From positions 1 to 41,765 of the forward strand of contig JBBQXF010000033.1 of the NCBI GenBank assembly GCA_038209965.1: DNA of 41,765 nt, in the 5' to 3' direction. Numbering within the stretch: the first letter of the stretch is position 1; every line of letters starts with the position of its first letter. The translations under genes and the position numbers were made by a program. This stretch comes from JALONO01 sp038209965. Its GTDB lineage: Bacteria; Bacteroidota; Bacteroidia; Cytophagales; Thermoflexibacteraceae. Below, one piece after another: positions 34,270-41,765 of this stretch. Below the pieces are notes generated by a model. The model did not search any database. It saw nothing but the letters and a program-made list of their open reading frames with translations, and was not told the DNA's origin.

Positions 34270-35277
34270 ATGCAAAAGACAAAGAAATTCAGATGGGCCG
34301 GATGGGTTTTCCTGATCGCCAGCTTGGTTTTTGGGAGCCAGTCGGTAAGGGCACAAGACCACCAGTTTACTCAGTTTTATGCCTCGCCCCTTTACATGAA
34401 CCCGGCTTTTGCTGGTACTACCCCCCATTTTCGGTTTGCGGCCATTTATCGGAACCAATGGCCCAACATTCCTGGAGCCTATCAATCCATGCAGGCCAGC
34501 CTAGATTACAACTGGGATTATTACGACACGGGCATTGGCGTGTTGCTTTCCCACAACCGGGTGGGTGGCCCCGGCTTGGTCAATACCTCGGCAAATTTTT
34601 TCTACTCCTACCAAATCAACATCAACCGCTCTTGGGCCGCCCGGCTGGGCCTCAACGCGGGCATCGGCTTTACCAGCATTGATCTGAACCGGTTGACTTT
34701 TGAGGATCAACTGATCAATGGCGGCCCCACTGCCGAGCAACTTTCCCAACGCCCGCTGATCACTCCCAATTTTGGGGTGGGGGGTACGATCTACAGCCGC
34801 CAATTCTGGTTTGGGGCCGCCGCCCACAACCTTACCCGTCCCCAGCGGTCGTTTCTCTCCCCAGATGAGCGGCAGGCCATCCGGTTCACGGTTCAAACGG
34901 GCGTGAAAATCCCCCTTGATGGCCAAGGGGAAGACGCCAAAGTCAGTTTGTCGCCCGCTGCCCTTTATCAGGCCCAAGGGATTTACGACCAATTGGATTT
35001 GGGGGTAAATTTTTTCTACGAACCTATGATTATGGGAGTCTGGTACCGGGGCATCCCCATCCAGCAAAACATCCGGGGCAATCCCAACCAAGACATGCTG
35101 GCCGGGTTGATCGGGGTAAAGTTTGGCAACTGGACGGTCACTTACAGCTACGACATCACGTTTTCTTCGCTCAATAATTCCGGCGGCGCGCACGAGGTTT
35201 CGCTCATCTACGCGCCCAAGTACGATCAGCGGCGCAAACGGGGCACGAAACACATCAATTGCCCGATGTTTTTTTAG
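34270..35277 (+). CDS. PorP/SprF family outer-membrane protein, second copy
   Basis: A 335-residue protein with a signal peptide (start at MQKTKKFRWAGW, ending VRAQ) and the family N-terminus DHQFTQFYASPLYMNPAFAGT. The middle has paired strands with NRW-like aromatic girdles, and the end INCPMFF is typical of the family. Unlike the copy at 22058 it has no adhesin gene upstream and lacks the basic tail. It may serve a different T9SS cargo or a motility role. It ends 15 bases from the convergent phosphatase gene. Confidence 0.93.
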   Translation: MQKTKKFRWAGWVFLIASLVFGSQSVRAQDHQFTQFYASPLYMNPAFAGTTPHFRFAAIYRNQWPNIPGAYQSMQASLDYNWDYYDTGIGVLLSHNRVGGPGLVNTSANFFYSYQININRSWAARLGLNAGIGFTSIDLNRLTFEDQLINGGPTAEQLSQRPLITPNFGVGGTIYSRQFWFGAAAHNLTRPQRSFLSPDERQAIRFTVQTGVKIPLDGQGEDAKVSLSPAALYQAQGIYDQLDLGVNFFYEPMIMGVWYRGIPIQQNIRGNPNQDMLAGLIGVKFGNWTVTYSYDITFSSLNNSGGAHEVSLIYAPKYDQRRKRGTKHINCPMFF

Positions 35278-35292
35278 ATCTTTGCCAGATAC

Positions 35293-35997
35293 TTACAGTT
35301 CAGTCGCTACTATTTGCCCCGCCTTGTTGGTATAGAACCGGGGCACGATCCGTTTTTTCCGCTCCACGAAACCGCCGTAGTGCGAAGTATTGGCCGTGCG
35401 TTGATCCAGCACGTGGTCAAAAACTCCGGTCAGCCCCAAAAAAAGTTCGCAGATTTCGCGCACCCCGTGGGCTTGGCCGCTGTGTCCGGTCACATAGTCG
35501 CACAGTCCGTGGGCCTTGACGTAGCGCGCCAACAGGGGGCTGGCCGAGCGGCGCACCAGAAAGCGCAGCCCACATAGCTTGGCCAAGGAGAGATCCAGCA
35601 CATCGTCGAACACAAAAGCCGTTTGGCTGGGCGTGAAGCCATATTGATCGCCCAAAAAATGCAGGGCGGCGGCTTTATCGGCAACCCGAAAAACCACGGC
35701 ATCAAAATTTTCGCGCTGGGCCAATTGGAAGGCTGAGGGGTTGTGCTCGCCAGTGACAATGCCCGTGAACGGCATTTGGCCCTGCAAGCAATAAATGCCA
35801 TAACGCAGGTAGTTGCTCCCGGCCGCATCGGGTTCGGCAAACAGGCTGCCCGCGCCCTCGCCCTTGGTCCCGGCATTGAACACTCCGTCCCAATCGAACA
35901 GAAAAGCCCGGATGGAACGTGCTTTCTCGACCAGCTCGGCCGCTGGAGCAACAAATTCGCCGCCAATGGCAGTGAACAGTTGGGCGATTTCTGACAT
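35293..35997 (-). CDS. HAD-family phosphatase, KdsC-like
   Basis: A 234-residue phosphatase of the KdsC (3-deoxy-D-manno-octulosonate 8-phosphate phosphatase) branch of the HAD superfamily. HAD motifs are present: FDWDGVFNAG (two aspartates), IVTGE, a Lys in ADKAAALHF, and FDDVLDL. A conserved G.REICELFLGL segment is near the end. It differs from KdsC in being longer and having WDG for the usual VDG. I cannot distinguish a KDO-8-P substrate from another sugar phosphate. Several in-frame starts exist (36033, 36021, 36003, 35997); 36033 falls inside a terminator stem, so a later one is chosen. Its gene neighbour is the transaldolase-CBS fusion. Confidence 0.8.
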   Translation of the reverse strand: MSEIAQLFTAIGGEFVAPAAELVEKARSIRAFLFDWDGVFNAGTKGEGAGSLFAEPDAAGSNYLRYGIYCLQGQMPFTGIVTGEHNPSAFQLAQRENFDAVVFRVADKAAALHFLGDQYGFTPSQTAFVFDDVLDLSLAKLCGLRFLVRRSASPLLARYVKAHGLCDYVTGHSGQAHGVREICELFLGLTGVFDHVLDQRTANTSHYGGFVERKKRIVPRFYTNKAGQIVATEL

Positions 35998-36026
35998 AAG
36001 CATTGAAAAAAGGTAGCGCATGAACC

Positions 36027-36066
36027 GCAACAAAAACGGCGGGACTTGGCCCGCCGTTTTTGTTGC
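36027..36066 (-). terminator. Strong terminator after the transaldolase-CBS gene
   Basis: Perfect 17-bp stem GCAACAAAAACGGCGGG (36027-36043) / CCCGCCGTTTTTGTTGC (36050-36066), loop of 6. On the minus strand the descending arm carries TTTTT. It separates the fusion gene from the phosphatase gene downstream. Confidence 0.88.
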
Positions 36067-36077
36067 AAATGAATCAG

Positions 36078-37094
36078 TTAGTTGAGTTTCAACAAATCCT
36101 GCACATCGATCATCCCGACAGGCTTGCCATCTTTGACGGCAATGATTGTATCGACTTGGGTTTTCTTGAACAGGTCGTTTGCTTCGTGCAACATGGCCTC
36201 CGAACTGATCGAAACGGGAGTTTTGAATGATAAGTCGGCCAACTTTTTGTGTAAAATGCTTTCGCCGCTTTGCTCCAGATAGCGGCGCAAATCGCCATCG
36301 GTGAAAATTCCGGCCACGGCTCCGGTCACATCGGTCACCGTGACTGCCCCAAAGCCTGATTTGGTCATCTCGACAATGGCATCCACCACCGTTTTGTTCA
36401 AGGCCACCACCGGGTTTTTGCCATTCAAGGCATCTTTTACCTTGAGGGTCATGAGCCGGGTATGCTCAAAAAATTGTTGAGTGCCAAGCGCAGTGAAATT
36501 ATTGTCGGTCAAAGCTTTCATCACTTTCCAGGGCACGGTCACAGTGTGTACGCCCACGTTGATCGCATTGCGCACGTGCTCGGCATGGCGCACCGAAGAG
36601 AACATGATCTTGGTGCTGTAGCCGTAATAATTGACCGCGTTGACGCATTGCTCCACCAAGGCCAGCGCGTCGTGGCCCTGATCTTGCAACCGGCCCACGA
36701 GCGGGCACACGTAAGTAGCCCCGGCCGCCATGGCCATGTAGGCTTGTTGTAGGGTATAGACCAAGTGCACGTTGGTGCGCAGGCCCTCGTCGGTCAGGCG
36801 CTTGCAGGCACTCACGCCCTCGAGCGACACCGGGATTTTGAACACCGTTTTGGCTGGATCCATGCCCAAGCTCAATAAACGGTGGGCTTCTCTTTGGATT
36901 TCGTCGGCAGTTTCGCCCAAAGCCTCAACTTGGAGCACTGGCACCATGCCCGCCAACTTGAGGATCATCCCGTCAATATCGGTGATGCCTTCCCGGTGCA
37001 TAAAAGTTGGGGTGGTAGTCAGGCCGGCCAGAAAACCGAGCTTAAACGCTTGCTCAATTTCCTTGAGATCAACCGAGTCCAAATATAATTCCAT
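36078..37094 (-). CDS. Transaldolase/F6P-aldolase-like domain fused to two CBS domains
   Basis: A 338-residue protein. Residues 1-220 are a transaldolase/fructose-6-phosphate-aldolase-type barrel: MELYLDSVDLKEIEQAF, TTTPTF near 28, and the Schiff-base Lys86 in VFKIPVSLEGVSACKRL, which matches the VKIPVT.EG..A.K motif. Residues about 225-338 are two CBS domains like those ending KdsD arabinose-5-phosphate isomerase (VVDAIVEMTKSGFGAVTVTD, GIFTDGDLRRYL, PVSISSEAMLHEANDLFKKTQVDTIIAVKDGKPVGMIDVQDLL). The sugar-isomerase (SIS) domain of KdsD is absent. CBS domains usually bind adenine or sugar nucleotides, so the aldolase may be regulated. The next gene is a KdsC-like phosphatase. Substrate unknown. 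Confidence 0.85.
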   Translation of the reverse strand: MELYLDSVDLKEIEQAFKLGFLAGLTTTPTFMHREGITDIDGMILKLAGMVPVLQVEALGETADEIQREAHRLLSLGMDPAKTVFKIPVSLEGVSACKRLTDEGLRTNVHLVYTLQQAYMAMAAGATYVCPLVGRLQDQGHDALALVEQCVNAVNYYGYSTKIMFSSVRHAEHVRNAINVGVHTVTVPWKVMKALTDNNFTALGTQQFFEHTRLMTLKVKDALNGKNPVVALNKTVVDAIVEMTKSGFGAVTVTDVTGAVAGIFTDGDLRRYLEQSGESILHKKLADLSFKTPVSISSEAMLHEANDLFKKTQVDTIIAVKDGKPVGMIDVQDLLKLN

Positions 37095-37150
37095 GCGATT
37101 GCGTTGCGGATTAGTAAAAACTGGGGCAAAGTTGATCCCCTTTTACGGGA

Positions 37151-37182
37151 TTTGCAAGCGTGGGGAAATTGATTTACATTTG
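37151..37182 (+). promoter_or_regulatory. Full Bacteroidota promoter: -33 TTTG, 20-bp spacer, -7 TACATTTG
   Basis: TTTG at 37151-37154 and TACATTTG at 37175-37182 at ideal spacing, 60 bases before ATG 37243 and reading away from the transaldolase-CBS gene. Confidence 0.75.
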
Positions 37183-37242
37183 ATAACACAATGCGGCACT
37201 TCGTCTGTGCATTTTCGGGTATCCAACTTCTTATTTTGCAAA

Positions 37243-37911
37243 ATGATAAACCATAAGTCCTTGCTTTTCTGTTGTTTATTGCTGGCCAATCAAGCCGCTG
37301 CCCAACAAAGGCCCTCGGCCCCGCTGCCGAAATTCAAAAAAATGGAGGATTTGCCCACCATCCGGGCCGAGGCTACCGAAAGATCCCGATATTTTGATTG
37401 GTTGCCATTTAAACCCAAGCCGGGCCGCGACAATCCCGACGGCTGGCTGCTCGGGCCGTGCGGCGAGCTGCCGTTGGCGGCCAAGGCCAGCTCGGCTCTG
37501 CGCTCGACGGGCAAAAATAATTATCAGGTCAGCAATCTGATCGACGACGACCCCACCACGGCTTGGGTGGAGGGCAAAACCGACGAGGGGATCGGGGAGA
37601 GTTTTGAGGTCATCCTCCAAAATGGCTACCTGCCGTGGCGTATCTTGAACGGCTACCAAAAGAACCCCGCCGTCTGGGAGGATAACGGACGCGTGAAAAA
37701 ATTCAAGGTGTTGATCAATAACCAACCGGTTTTTTATTTGTTGCTGGAGGACAAAATGGGGCCCCAAGAAATTAAGATAATGAAGTTGTTGCCCCTGCCC
37801 AAAAGCGGGCGAAACCAAGATCTCCAAGTAAAATTTGTGATCGAAGAAGTCTTTCCGGGCCGAAAATTCAAGGACACCGCCATTTCGGCCATTTACCTCG
37901 GTGGGTGTTGA
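37243..37911 (+). CDS. Secreted protein with discoidin-like (NADase-type) glycan-binding domain
   Basis: A 222-residue exported protein. Start MINHKSLLFCCLLLANQAAAQ is a signal peptide; the longer frame upstream is a shadow of the transaldolase gene. After a linker the C-terminal part (SSALRSTGKNNYQVSNLIDDDPTTAWVEG, ILNGYQKNP..WEDNGRVKKFKVLINNQPVFYLLLED, ISAIYLGGC) has the signature of discoidin-type glycan-binding domains, with the W-exposed sugar site D..PTTAWVEG. It lacks a catalytic domain. Likely a surface or periplasmic lectin (inference). Cys222 is the last residue. Confidence 0.8.
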   Translation: MINHKSLLFCCLLLANQAAAQQRPSAPLPKFKKMEDLPTIRAEATERSRYFDWLPFKPKPGRDNPDGWLLGPCGELPLAAKASSALRSTGKNNYQVSNLIDDDPTTAWVEGKTDEGIGESFEVILQNGYLPWRILNGYQKNPAVWEDNGRVKKFKVLINNQPVFYLLLEDKMGPQEIKIMKLLPLPKSGRNQDLQVKFVIEEVFPGRKFKDTAISAIYLGGC

Positions 37912-37912
37912 C

Positions 37913-37952
37913 GGGCGGCCAGGCCGGCGCAAAATTCCAATGCTGCCCGCCC
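37913..37952. terminator. Possible shared terminator between convergent genes
   Basis: GGGCGGCCAG (37913-37922) and CTGCCCGCCC (37943-37952) pair in 9 of 10 positions around a 20-base loop. No T run. Confidence 0.3.
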
Positions 37953-37964
37953 AGCCCAACGTAT

Positions 37965-38513
37965 TTATTCGGCCCTGTATTTATCGGGATATTTGGGGGT
38001 AACAGTTTTGTAAAAATCCTTGATGTGTTCCATGTCGCGATCCATGTCGCCAGTGGGGTAGAAGGCATCGCTAAACCCGGCCGTTTTTTTGGCATAGTCC
38101 AAATACCCAAGCAAAATGGGCACTTTGGCAGCTTCCGCCACCCGGTAAAAACCAGTTTTCCATTCTTTGACCGCGTTGCGCGTCCCCTCGGGCGGGATGA
38201 GCAGGCACAGGTGCTCTTTTTCGGCAAACAAACTGATCATGTGTTCCACCAAATTATTTTTCCGGCTCCGATCAACCGGGATGCCCCCGGTGGCCCGCAT
38301 CAATAAGCCAAGCGGAAAGGCAAACAATTGCTGCTTGGCCAAAAATCTCACCCGCATGTTGAGGGTATAAAACACCGATAGGGTGATGGGGTAATCATAG
38401 TTGGAGGTGTGGGGAGCGGCCACCACCACACATTTCTCGAATCGGCTCGGGTCAATGCCGACAATTTTCCAACCAATAAAGCGAAAATACCACTTGGCAA
38501 CCAAGGCAATCAT
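37965..38513 (-). CDS. 1-acyl-glycerol-3-phosphate acyltransferase-like (PlsC family)
   Basis: A 182-residue membrane-associated acyltransferase. The catalytic HxxxxD is His35-Asp40 in HTSNYDYP, and the PEGTR motif follows near residue 107 (PPEGTRN). An N-terminal helix (LVAKWYFRFIGWKIVG) holds it to the membrane. It is shorter than PlsC of phospholipid synthesis, so it may acylate another lipid. A -7 element is on the minus strand at 38639-38632. Confidence 0.9.
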   Translation of the reverse strand: MIALVAKWYFRFIGWKIVGIDPSRFEKCVVVAAPHTSNYDYPITLSVFYTLNMRVRFLAKQQLFAFPLGLLMRATGGIPVDRSRKNNLVEHMISLFAEKEHLCLLIPPEGTRNAVKEWKTGFYRVAEAAKVPILLGYLDYAKKTAGFSDAFYPTGDMDRDMEHIKDFYKTVTPKYPDKYRAE

Positions 38514-38631
38514 AAATAAAAGGCACAGTTAGATTTAAAAATTGGGGGTTTGTGGCCTCCAAGCTTGGATTTATGTCGGGCCCGCCACTTTCTAAGCCAA
38601 CAAGGGGCGGCAGCATACATTGACAAAAGCC

Positions 38632-38639
38632 CAAAGATA
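38632..38639 (-). promoter_or_regulatory. -7 element TATCTTTG (minus strand) for the acyltransferase
   Basis: Exact TAnnTTTG on the minus strand, 120 bases before the acyltransferase ATG. A perfect inverted repeat CAGTCCC (38653-38659) / GGGACTG (38667-38673) lies just upstream of it and could be an operator; function unknown. Confidence 0.45.
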
Positions 38640-38735
38640 GTTTTTTGTTTGGCAGTCCCGCCGTTTGGGACTGGGCAAAAATATAGCTACCAGATTTTTA
38701 GTTTTTTTTGGGCAAGGATAAACCCCGTCTTGCTC

Positions 38736-38743
38736 TAACTTTG
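38736..38743 (+). promoter_or_regulatory. -7 element TAACTTTG for the SerB-SerA fusion
   Basis: Exact TAnnTTTG, 25 bases before ATG 38769. TTTG at 38707-38710 is a possible -33 with rather long spacing. Confidence 0.6.
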
Positions 38744-38768
38744 CGCCCAACACTTCATTTTTGATTTC

Positions 38769-40658
38769 ATGAACCCAAAATATTTTATCTTAGATTTTGA
38801 CAGTACATTCACTAAAGTAGAAGGCTTGGACGAACTGGCCGAAATCGCCTTGGCGGGCAATGGGAGCAAAGACGCGATAGTGAGCCAGATCCGGGCTATC
38901 ACCAATGCGGGCATGGAAGGCAAGCTGGCCTTCCGCGATTCGCTGATCCAGCGGTTGGCCCTGCTTCGGGCCAATCGCGCCCATTTACAGGTCTTGATCG
39001 GGGTGTTGCGCGAAAAAATCACCGATTCGGTAAAGCGCAACCGATCATTTTTTGAAACCTATGCTGACAATATCCTTATCGTTTCCAGTGGGTTTCGTGA
39101 GTTTGTGGAGCCGATCGTGACCGAATATGGCATCAAACCCGAAAATATATATGCCAATGAGTTTATTTTTGATGAACAAGACAATATTACGGGCTTTCGC
39201 GATAGTATAGCCTTGGCCCACGACAACGGCAAAGTGACCCTGCTGACCCAGCTCAATTTGCCCGGTGAGGTTTACGTCATCGGCGACGGCTACACCGACT
39301 ACGAGATTCGCAAGGCTGGGCTGGCCAACACTTTCTATGCCTTCACCGAAAATGTTTCTCGTGATCGGGTGACTGAAAACGCCGACCACATTACCCCCAG
39401 TTTGGATGAATTTCTGTATGTCAATAAATTGCCGATGACCATCTCTTACCCCAAAAACCGGATTACCGTATTGATCCTAGAAAATATCCAAGCCGAAGCC
39501 GAACGAATCTTCCGGGAGGAGGGGTACAGCATTGAAATTGTCAGCTCGGCCCTGGATGAGGCCGAACTTTGTGAGCGGATCAAAGAAGTATCCATTCTTT
39601 GCATCCGTTCCAAAACCACCGTGACCCGGAAGGCGTTGGAGCAGGCCAACAAACTCATCGCGATCGGTACATTTAGCATCGGGACCAACCAAATCGATCT
39701 GGCGGCCGCCGCTGAGCGCGGGGTGGCCGTGTTCAATGCGCCCTACAGCAACACCCGCAGCGTGGTGGAGTTGGCCATTGGCGAAATTATCATGCTCATG
39801 CGCAACCTGCCCGACAAATTTACCAGGATGCACTTGGGCAAGTGGGACAAATCGGCCACTGACAGCTACGAAGTGCGGGGCAAAACGCTGGGCATCATCG
39901 GCTATGGCAACATCGGTTCCCAGCTCTCGGTCGTGGCCGAAGCCCTCGGTATGCGGGTGTGCTTCTACGATGTGATTGATCGGTTGGCCATTGGCAACGC
40001 GGTCAAATGCCGCAGTATGAAGGAGTTGCTCAACGCTTCCGATATCGTCAGTGTCCACATCGATGGGCGCAAAAGCAACCACCACTTCATTGGCCATGAG
40101 CATTTCCGTGAAATGAAAGAGGGGGTGATCTTTTTGAACCTGGCCCGGGGCGAAGTGGTGGATCAAGAGGCACTGGCCACTTATCTCAAAAACGGCAAAA
40201 TCCGGGGGGCGGGCGTGGACGTGTTCCCGAGTGAGCCCAAAAACAACCAAGAAACTTTCGAGTCACCCTTGCGCGGCCTGAAAAACGTGATTTTGACCCC
40301 CCACATTGGCGGATCCACCACCGAGGCCCAGTACAACATCGCAACCTATGTGCCGGGCAAAATTATTGACTACGTAAATACCGGGAACACTTCCATGAGC
40401 GTGAACTTCCCAAACTTGCAACTGCCCGTGCTGGAAAATGCCCATCGGCTCATCCACATTCACCATAACGTGCCGGGCATCTTGGCCCAGATCAACAATG
40501 TGCTGGCCAAGCACCAGATCAACATCGTGGGCCAGTACCTAAAAACCGAGGAAGCGATCGGCTACGTGATCACCGATATTACCCGCCAATATGACAAGGA
40601 AGTGATCGCTGATCTGAAAAGCATTGCCAATACGATCAAGTTCCGGGTATTGTATTAA
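38769..40658 (+). CDS. serA: Phosphoserine-phosphatase-like HAD fused to phosphoglycerate dehydrogenase
   Basis: A 629-residue fusion for serine synthesis. Residues 1-215 are a HAD domain of the SerB type: DFDSTF with Asp9/Asp11/Thr13, SSGF, and IGDGYTDYE. Residues about 225-555 are D-3-phosphoglycerate dehydrogenase: GYGNIG near 376, NLARGE near 456, VFPSEP near 484, and TPHIGGST near 510, giving the expected Arg-Glu-His set. A C-terminal ACT-like domain (HHNVPGILAQINNVLAKH, about 565-629) should bind serine for feedback. The two domains catalyse the first and last steps of the pathway; the transaminase SerC is not in the window. It is followed by a hairpin repeat cluster. Confidence 0.94.
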   Translation: MNPKYFILDFDSTFTKVEGLDELAEIALAGNGSKDAIVSQIRAITNAGMEGKLAFRDSLIQRLALLRANRAHLQVLIGVLREKITDSVKRNRSFFETYADNILIVSSGFREFVEPIVTEYGIKPENIYANEFIFDEQDNITGFRDSIALAHDNGKVTLLTQLNLPGEVYVIGDGYTDYEIRKAGLANTFYAFTENVSRDRVTENADHITPSLDEFLYVNKLPMTISYPKNRITVLILENIQAEAERIFREEGYSIEIVSSALDEAELCERIKEVSILCIRSKTTVTRKALEQANKLIAIGTFSIGTNQIDLAAAAERGVAVFNAPYSNTRSVVELAIGEIIMLMRNLPDKFTRMHLGKWDKSATDSYEVRGKTLGIIGYGNIGSQLSVVAEALGMRVCFYDVIDRLAIGNAVKCRSMKELLNASDIVSVHIDGRKSNHHFIGHEHFREMKEGVIFLNLARGEVVDQEALATYLKNGKIRGAGVDVFPSEPKNNQETFESPLRGLKNVILTPHIGGSTTEAQYNIATYVPGKIIDYVNTGNTSMSVNFPNLQLPVLENAHRLIHIHHNVPGILAQINNVLAKHQINIVGQYLKTEEAIGYVITDITRQYDKEVIADLKSIANTIKFRVLY

Positions 40659-40717
40659 ATTGGAACGATGCAGCCTGAACCGTTGGGCAAAGTGCGAGCT
40701 TGGTAGTGTGCCTTCGT

Positions 40718-40867
40718 GGTGCAAAGTCTGTGACTTTGCACCATAAATAAGCGAAAGTCTGTGACTTTCGTCAAACAGTGGCGGGTTTACTTTGCGCCAC
40801 GTCTGCGCCTTCGCTGTGCAAAGTCTGTGACTTTGCACCACAAATAAGCGAAAGTTTATAACTTTCG
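40718..40867. repeat. Two tandem double-hairpin repeats before hsdM
   Basis: A unit of about 98 bases occurs twice. Each has two hairpins: GGTGCAAAGTC-TGT-GACTTTGCACC (40718-40742) and CGAAAGTC-TGT-GACTTTCG (40752-40770); then GTGCAAAGTC-TGT-GACTTTGCAC (40816-40838) and CGAAAGTT-TAT-AACTTTCG (40849-40867). In the last hairpin both arms changed together (C to T and G to A), keeping the pair. It lies between serA and hsdM; it could terminate serA or be a dispersed repeat. Confidence 0.85.
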
Positions 40868-40901
40868 TCAAAATTGTAAATAAAAAGTGTAGAAATATCA
40901 A

Positions 40902-41765
40902 ATGGCAATCAAAAAATCTGAATTGTACAGTTCCCTGTGGGCGAGTTGCGACGAGCTACGGGGTGGCATGGATCCGAGCCAATACAAAGATTATATCCTT
41001 GTGTTGTTGTTTGTGAAATATGTGTCCGACAAATATGCGGATGATGCTGATGCCATTATTGAAATACCGAAAGGTGGTAGTTTCAAAGATATGCAAGCGT
41101 TGAAAGGCAATAAAGACATCGGCAATCAAATCAACATCATTATTGGGGCATTGGCTGGTGCGAATGATTTAAAAGGTGTGATTGATGTTGCCGACTTTGC
41201 TGACGATGATAAATTGGGCAAAGGCAAAGAAATGGTGGACAAACTCACTAACTTGATTGCCATTTTTGAAAACCCGGCATTGGATTTTAGTAAAAACCGT
41301 GCAGGTGGCGATGATATTTTGGGCGATGCCTTTGAATATCTGATGAAAAACTTTGCTACCGAAAGTGGCAAAAGCAAAGGACAATTTTATACGCCCAGCG
41401 AAGTAAGTCGTGTAATGGCAAAAGTCCTGAATATACACGATGCCACCAACAAAACTACTTTTTATGACCCTACTTGCGGGTCTGGTTCATTGCTACTAAA
41501 AGCATTAGATGAAGCCGATGGCAAAGGCACTATTTACGGACAAGAAAAAGATGTGGCAACTGCTGCCTTGGCTCGTATGAATATGATTTTGCACGGACAA
41601 GAAGCCATTGAAATACACAGAGGACAAAGCACACTTTCTGATCCATTTTTTAAAGACAACCACGGCCACCTAAAAACCTTTGATTTTGTGGTTGCCAATC
41701 CTCCATTTTCTTCGGTCAATTGGGCTACGGGTTTTAATCCGCAAGACGACATTTATGGGCGTTTT
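40902..41765 (+). CDS. hsdM: Type I restriction-modification methyltransferase subunit, 3' end cut by window
   Basis: The first 288 codons of HsdM are open to the window edge. The N-terminal HsdM_N region (ELYSSLWASCDELRGGMDPSQYKDYILVLLFVKYVSDKY) and the amino-methyltransferase motifs are present: FYDPTCGSG at 188-196 for SAM binding and NPPF at 266-269 for catalysis. It modifies adenine at the site chosen by HsdS. No stop or frameshift is seen. Its hsdS and hsdR would be expected beyond the edge. It starts with ATG 40902 after the double-hairpin repeats and is more AT-rich than serA, consistent with acquisition. Confidence 0.95.
   Translation, partial: MAIKKSELYSSLWASCDELRGGMDPSQYKDYILVLLFVKYVSDKYADDADAIIEIPKGGSFKDMQALKGNKDIGNQINIIIGALAGANDLKGVIDVADFADDDKLGKGKEMVDKLTNLIAIFENPALDFSKNRAGGDDILGDAFEYLMKNFATESGKSKGQFYTPSEVSRVMAKVLNIHDATNKTTFYDPTCGSGSLLLKALDEADGKGTIYGQEKDVATAALARMNMILHGQEAIEIHRGQSTLSDPFFKDNHGHLKTFDFVVANPPFSSVNWATGFNPQDDIYGRF

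Noticed and set aside
36772..37242. Upstream extension of the glycan-binding-domain gene
   Set aside because: Lies antisense to the transaldolase gene; a signal peptide and full promoter place the start at 37243.

Overview
The window looks like chromosomal DNA of a Bacteroidota bacterium, probably from the gliding, type IX-secreting lineages (Cytophagia/Saprospiria-like; the exact clade is inference). Evidence: two PorP/SprF-family proteins, a large adhesin with a gliding-motility C-terminal (CHU_C) sorting domain, a DUF5686/carboxypeptidase-regulatory-domain protein, a Reg_prop/Y_Y_Y propeller sensor, and many promoters with the Bacteroidota -7 element TAnnTTTG. Most genes are moderately GC-rich; the restriction-modification ends and one methyltransferase are clearly AT-rich and look acquired.

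Left end (1-3335): an array of about eleven 49-50-bp repeats, an IS200-like Y1 transposase, one repeat-like unit in the opposite orientation on its far side, then the wreck of a type I restriction locus (hsdS with two nonsense codons, joined by a deletion to the 3' part of hsdR, which has two frameshifts). Region 3336-6168: dapB and an Lrp/AsnC regulator on the minus strand, then two tandem copies of a structured non-coding RNA with tRNA-like ends, each with its own promoter and terminator, then a lipoprotein gene. Region 6429-16712: a 1322-residue propeller sensor ending in a SpoIIE phosphatase, an AT-rich methyltransferase, a GH3-beta-lactamase fusion whose GH3 half has lost its active site, malate dehydrogenase and a TPR lipoprotein.

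Region 16732-26791: an ATPase, a DUF5686 outer-membrane protein, an isolated nuoI-nuoJ pair, and a T9SS cluster of one LRR plus multi-Ig-like adhesin with its PorP partner. Region 26926-34051: small enzymes and lipoproteins (GNAT-like, TPMT-like, ABM monooxygenase, rhamnose mutarotase family) and a large AsmA-like protein. Region 34270-38513: a second PorP, a KdsC-like phosphatase next to a transaldolase fused to KdsD-type CBS domains, a glycan-binding-domain protein and an acyltransferase. Right end: a SerB-SerA fusion, a hairpin repeat cluster and the start of an intact-looking hsdM that runs off the window.

The most unusual items are the paired tRNA-like RNAs (4692-4841 and 5100-5246), the repeat/transposase arrangement at the left end (a REP/RAYT-like unit), and the transaldolase-CBS fusion beside a KdsC-like phosphatase.
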